Part shown: positions 4,836 through 5,465 of the stretch, one piece after another
Position numbering within the stretch: position 1 is the stretch's first letter
Layout: each line of letters begins with the position of its first letter
From: Chloroflexota bacterium
GTDB taxonomy: Bacteria > Chloroflexota > Limnocylindria > Limnocylindrales > CSP1-4
Direction: 5' to 3'
DNA: 5,465 nt
NCBI GenBank assembly: GCA_003158495.1
Contig: PMJT01000221.1
Location: forward strand, 1 to 5,465
The notes under the pieces: generated by a model
What the model saw: the letters and a program-made list of their open reading frames with translations, nothing else
Told to the model about the DNA's origin: nothing
Database searches by the model: none
Translations under genes and position numbers: made by a program

Positions 4836-5465
4836 CTACGCCGCCTTGGCCTTTGAGGGAAGGCGCGTCGGTCGGCTCAGGGCTGTCCTGCGTTCCGGTT
4901 GGATCGAGGCCAGGTCTGGGGCCGCGTTCGGTGAAGACTCGAGAGCGAGCTTGAACCTCGCGACCAGGGCGTCGAGCTGGGTCGCCATGTCGGCCAGGCT
5001 TGCCGCTGATGCCACGACCTCTTCGGCCTGAGCGGACATCTCTTCGGTCGCCGCGCTGACCTCTTCGGCTGCGGCCGAGTTCTCTTCGCTCACCGCCGCT
5101 ATCGACTCGATGGAGCTCGAAACGGTCGCGGCGGCCGCCGTCATGCGGCTCGACGCGAGATTGGTCTGGGTCGCGATTGCAGCGATGGCATCGGACGCAT
5201 TCACGACCTGGCTCGTGGCACCACCTATCTCGGCGAGCGCCTCGAAGACCTGTTGCACGGCTCGATCCCGCTCGGCCGCTGCAGCCTTGATCTCGACGAG
5301 GGCGGCGGCAGACTTCTCGGCCAGGGCCGTGCCTGACTTGACCTCAGTTGCGCCCTCCTGCATCGCGGCAACTGCGCGTTCGGTTTCGCTCTGGACCTCG
5401 CCTATGAGCGTTGCGATCTCCTTGGTAGCCCGGCTCGACCGTTCGGCGAGCTTGCGGACCTCGTC
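4836..5465 (-). CDS. Methyl-accepting chemotaxis protein, C-terminal part (cut by window edge)
   Basis: The frame is open to the right edge, giving the last 209 residues. It begins DEVRKLAERSSRATKEI, the segment directly after the tip of the MCP cytoplasmic hairpin, where the receptor contacts CheA and CheW. It continues as an Ala/Glu/Ser-rich coiled coil to about residue 172. Glu pairs at 127/128, 134/135, 141/142 and 148/149 are spaced seven residues apart, and the first, second and fourth fit the CheR/CheB consensus (small-small-x2-E-E-x2-small-small). These are the likely adaptation sites. The tail after about 173 is Pro/Ser/Arg-rich and lacks the C-terminal aromatic pentapeptide used by some receptors to tether CheR. 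The sensor and membrane parts lie outside the window, so the ligand and topology are unknown. cheW follows after 127 bases. A methionine at 5363 is internal and not the true start. Confidence 0.95.
   Translation of the reverse strand, partial: DEVRKLAERSSRATKEIATLIGEVQSETERAVAAMQEGATEVKSGTALAEKSAAALVEIKAAAAERDRAVQQVFEALAEIGGATSQVVNASDAIAAIATQTNLASSRMTAAAATVSSSIESIAAVSEENSAAAEEVSAATEEMSAQAEEVVASAASLADMATQLDALVARFKLALESSPNAAPDLASIQPERRTALSRPTRLPSKAKAA

Overview
The window is GC-rich. Four genes can be supported with good confidence, all on the minus strand: the end of a methyl-accepting chemotaxis protein (MCP), a CheW coupling protein, a small HEAT-repeat protein and a large membrane-bound hybrid histidine kinase. 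A damaged-looking cupin fragment lies on the plus strand at the left edge. The strong G/C preference at third codon positions, GTG/TTG starts, a 7TM-type kinase with a C-terminal receiver and a PBS-lyase-type HEAT protein fit a high-GC environmental bacterium. A soil or freshwater Chloroflexota-like lineage is my guess, but no marker gene fixes the taxonomy.

Layout from right to left, in the direction of transcription of most genes: 5465-4836 is the C-terminal half of an MCP signalling domain, cut by the window edge. 4835-4709 is a spacer with two consecutive stem-loops, one with 15 paired bases. 4708-4265 is cheW with a good Shine-Dalgarno. 4264-3361 is about 900 bp without a convincing gene but with several inverted repeats, the best being a perfect 12-bp stem at 3812-3842. 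3360-2803 is a five-repeat HEAT protein whose AGGAGG selects a TTG start. 2802-2682 is a spacer. 2681-396 is the hybrid kinase (7TM sensor, PAS, HisKA, HATPase, receiver). 395-288 is a short spacer, and 287-18 is the convergent cupin fragment.

The MCP and CheW would act together: CheW couples receptor arrays to the CheA kinase, which is not in this window. The HEAT protein and the kinase are co-directional and could share a transcript, but the sequence shows no functional link between them or with the chemotaxis pair. I see no clearly new system. The least explained part is the stem-loop-rich 3.4-4.26 kb region, followed by the paired hairpins between mcp and cheW.
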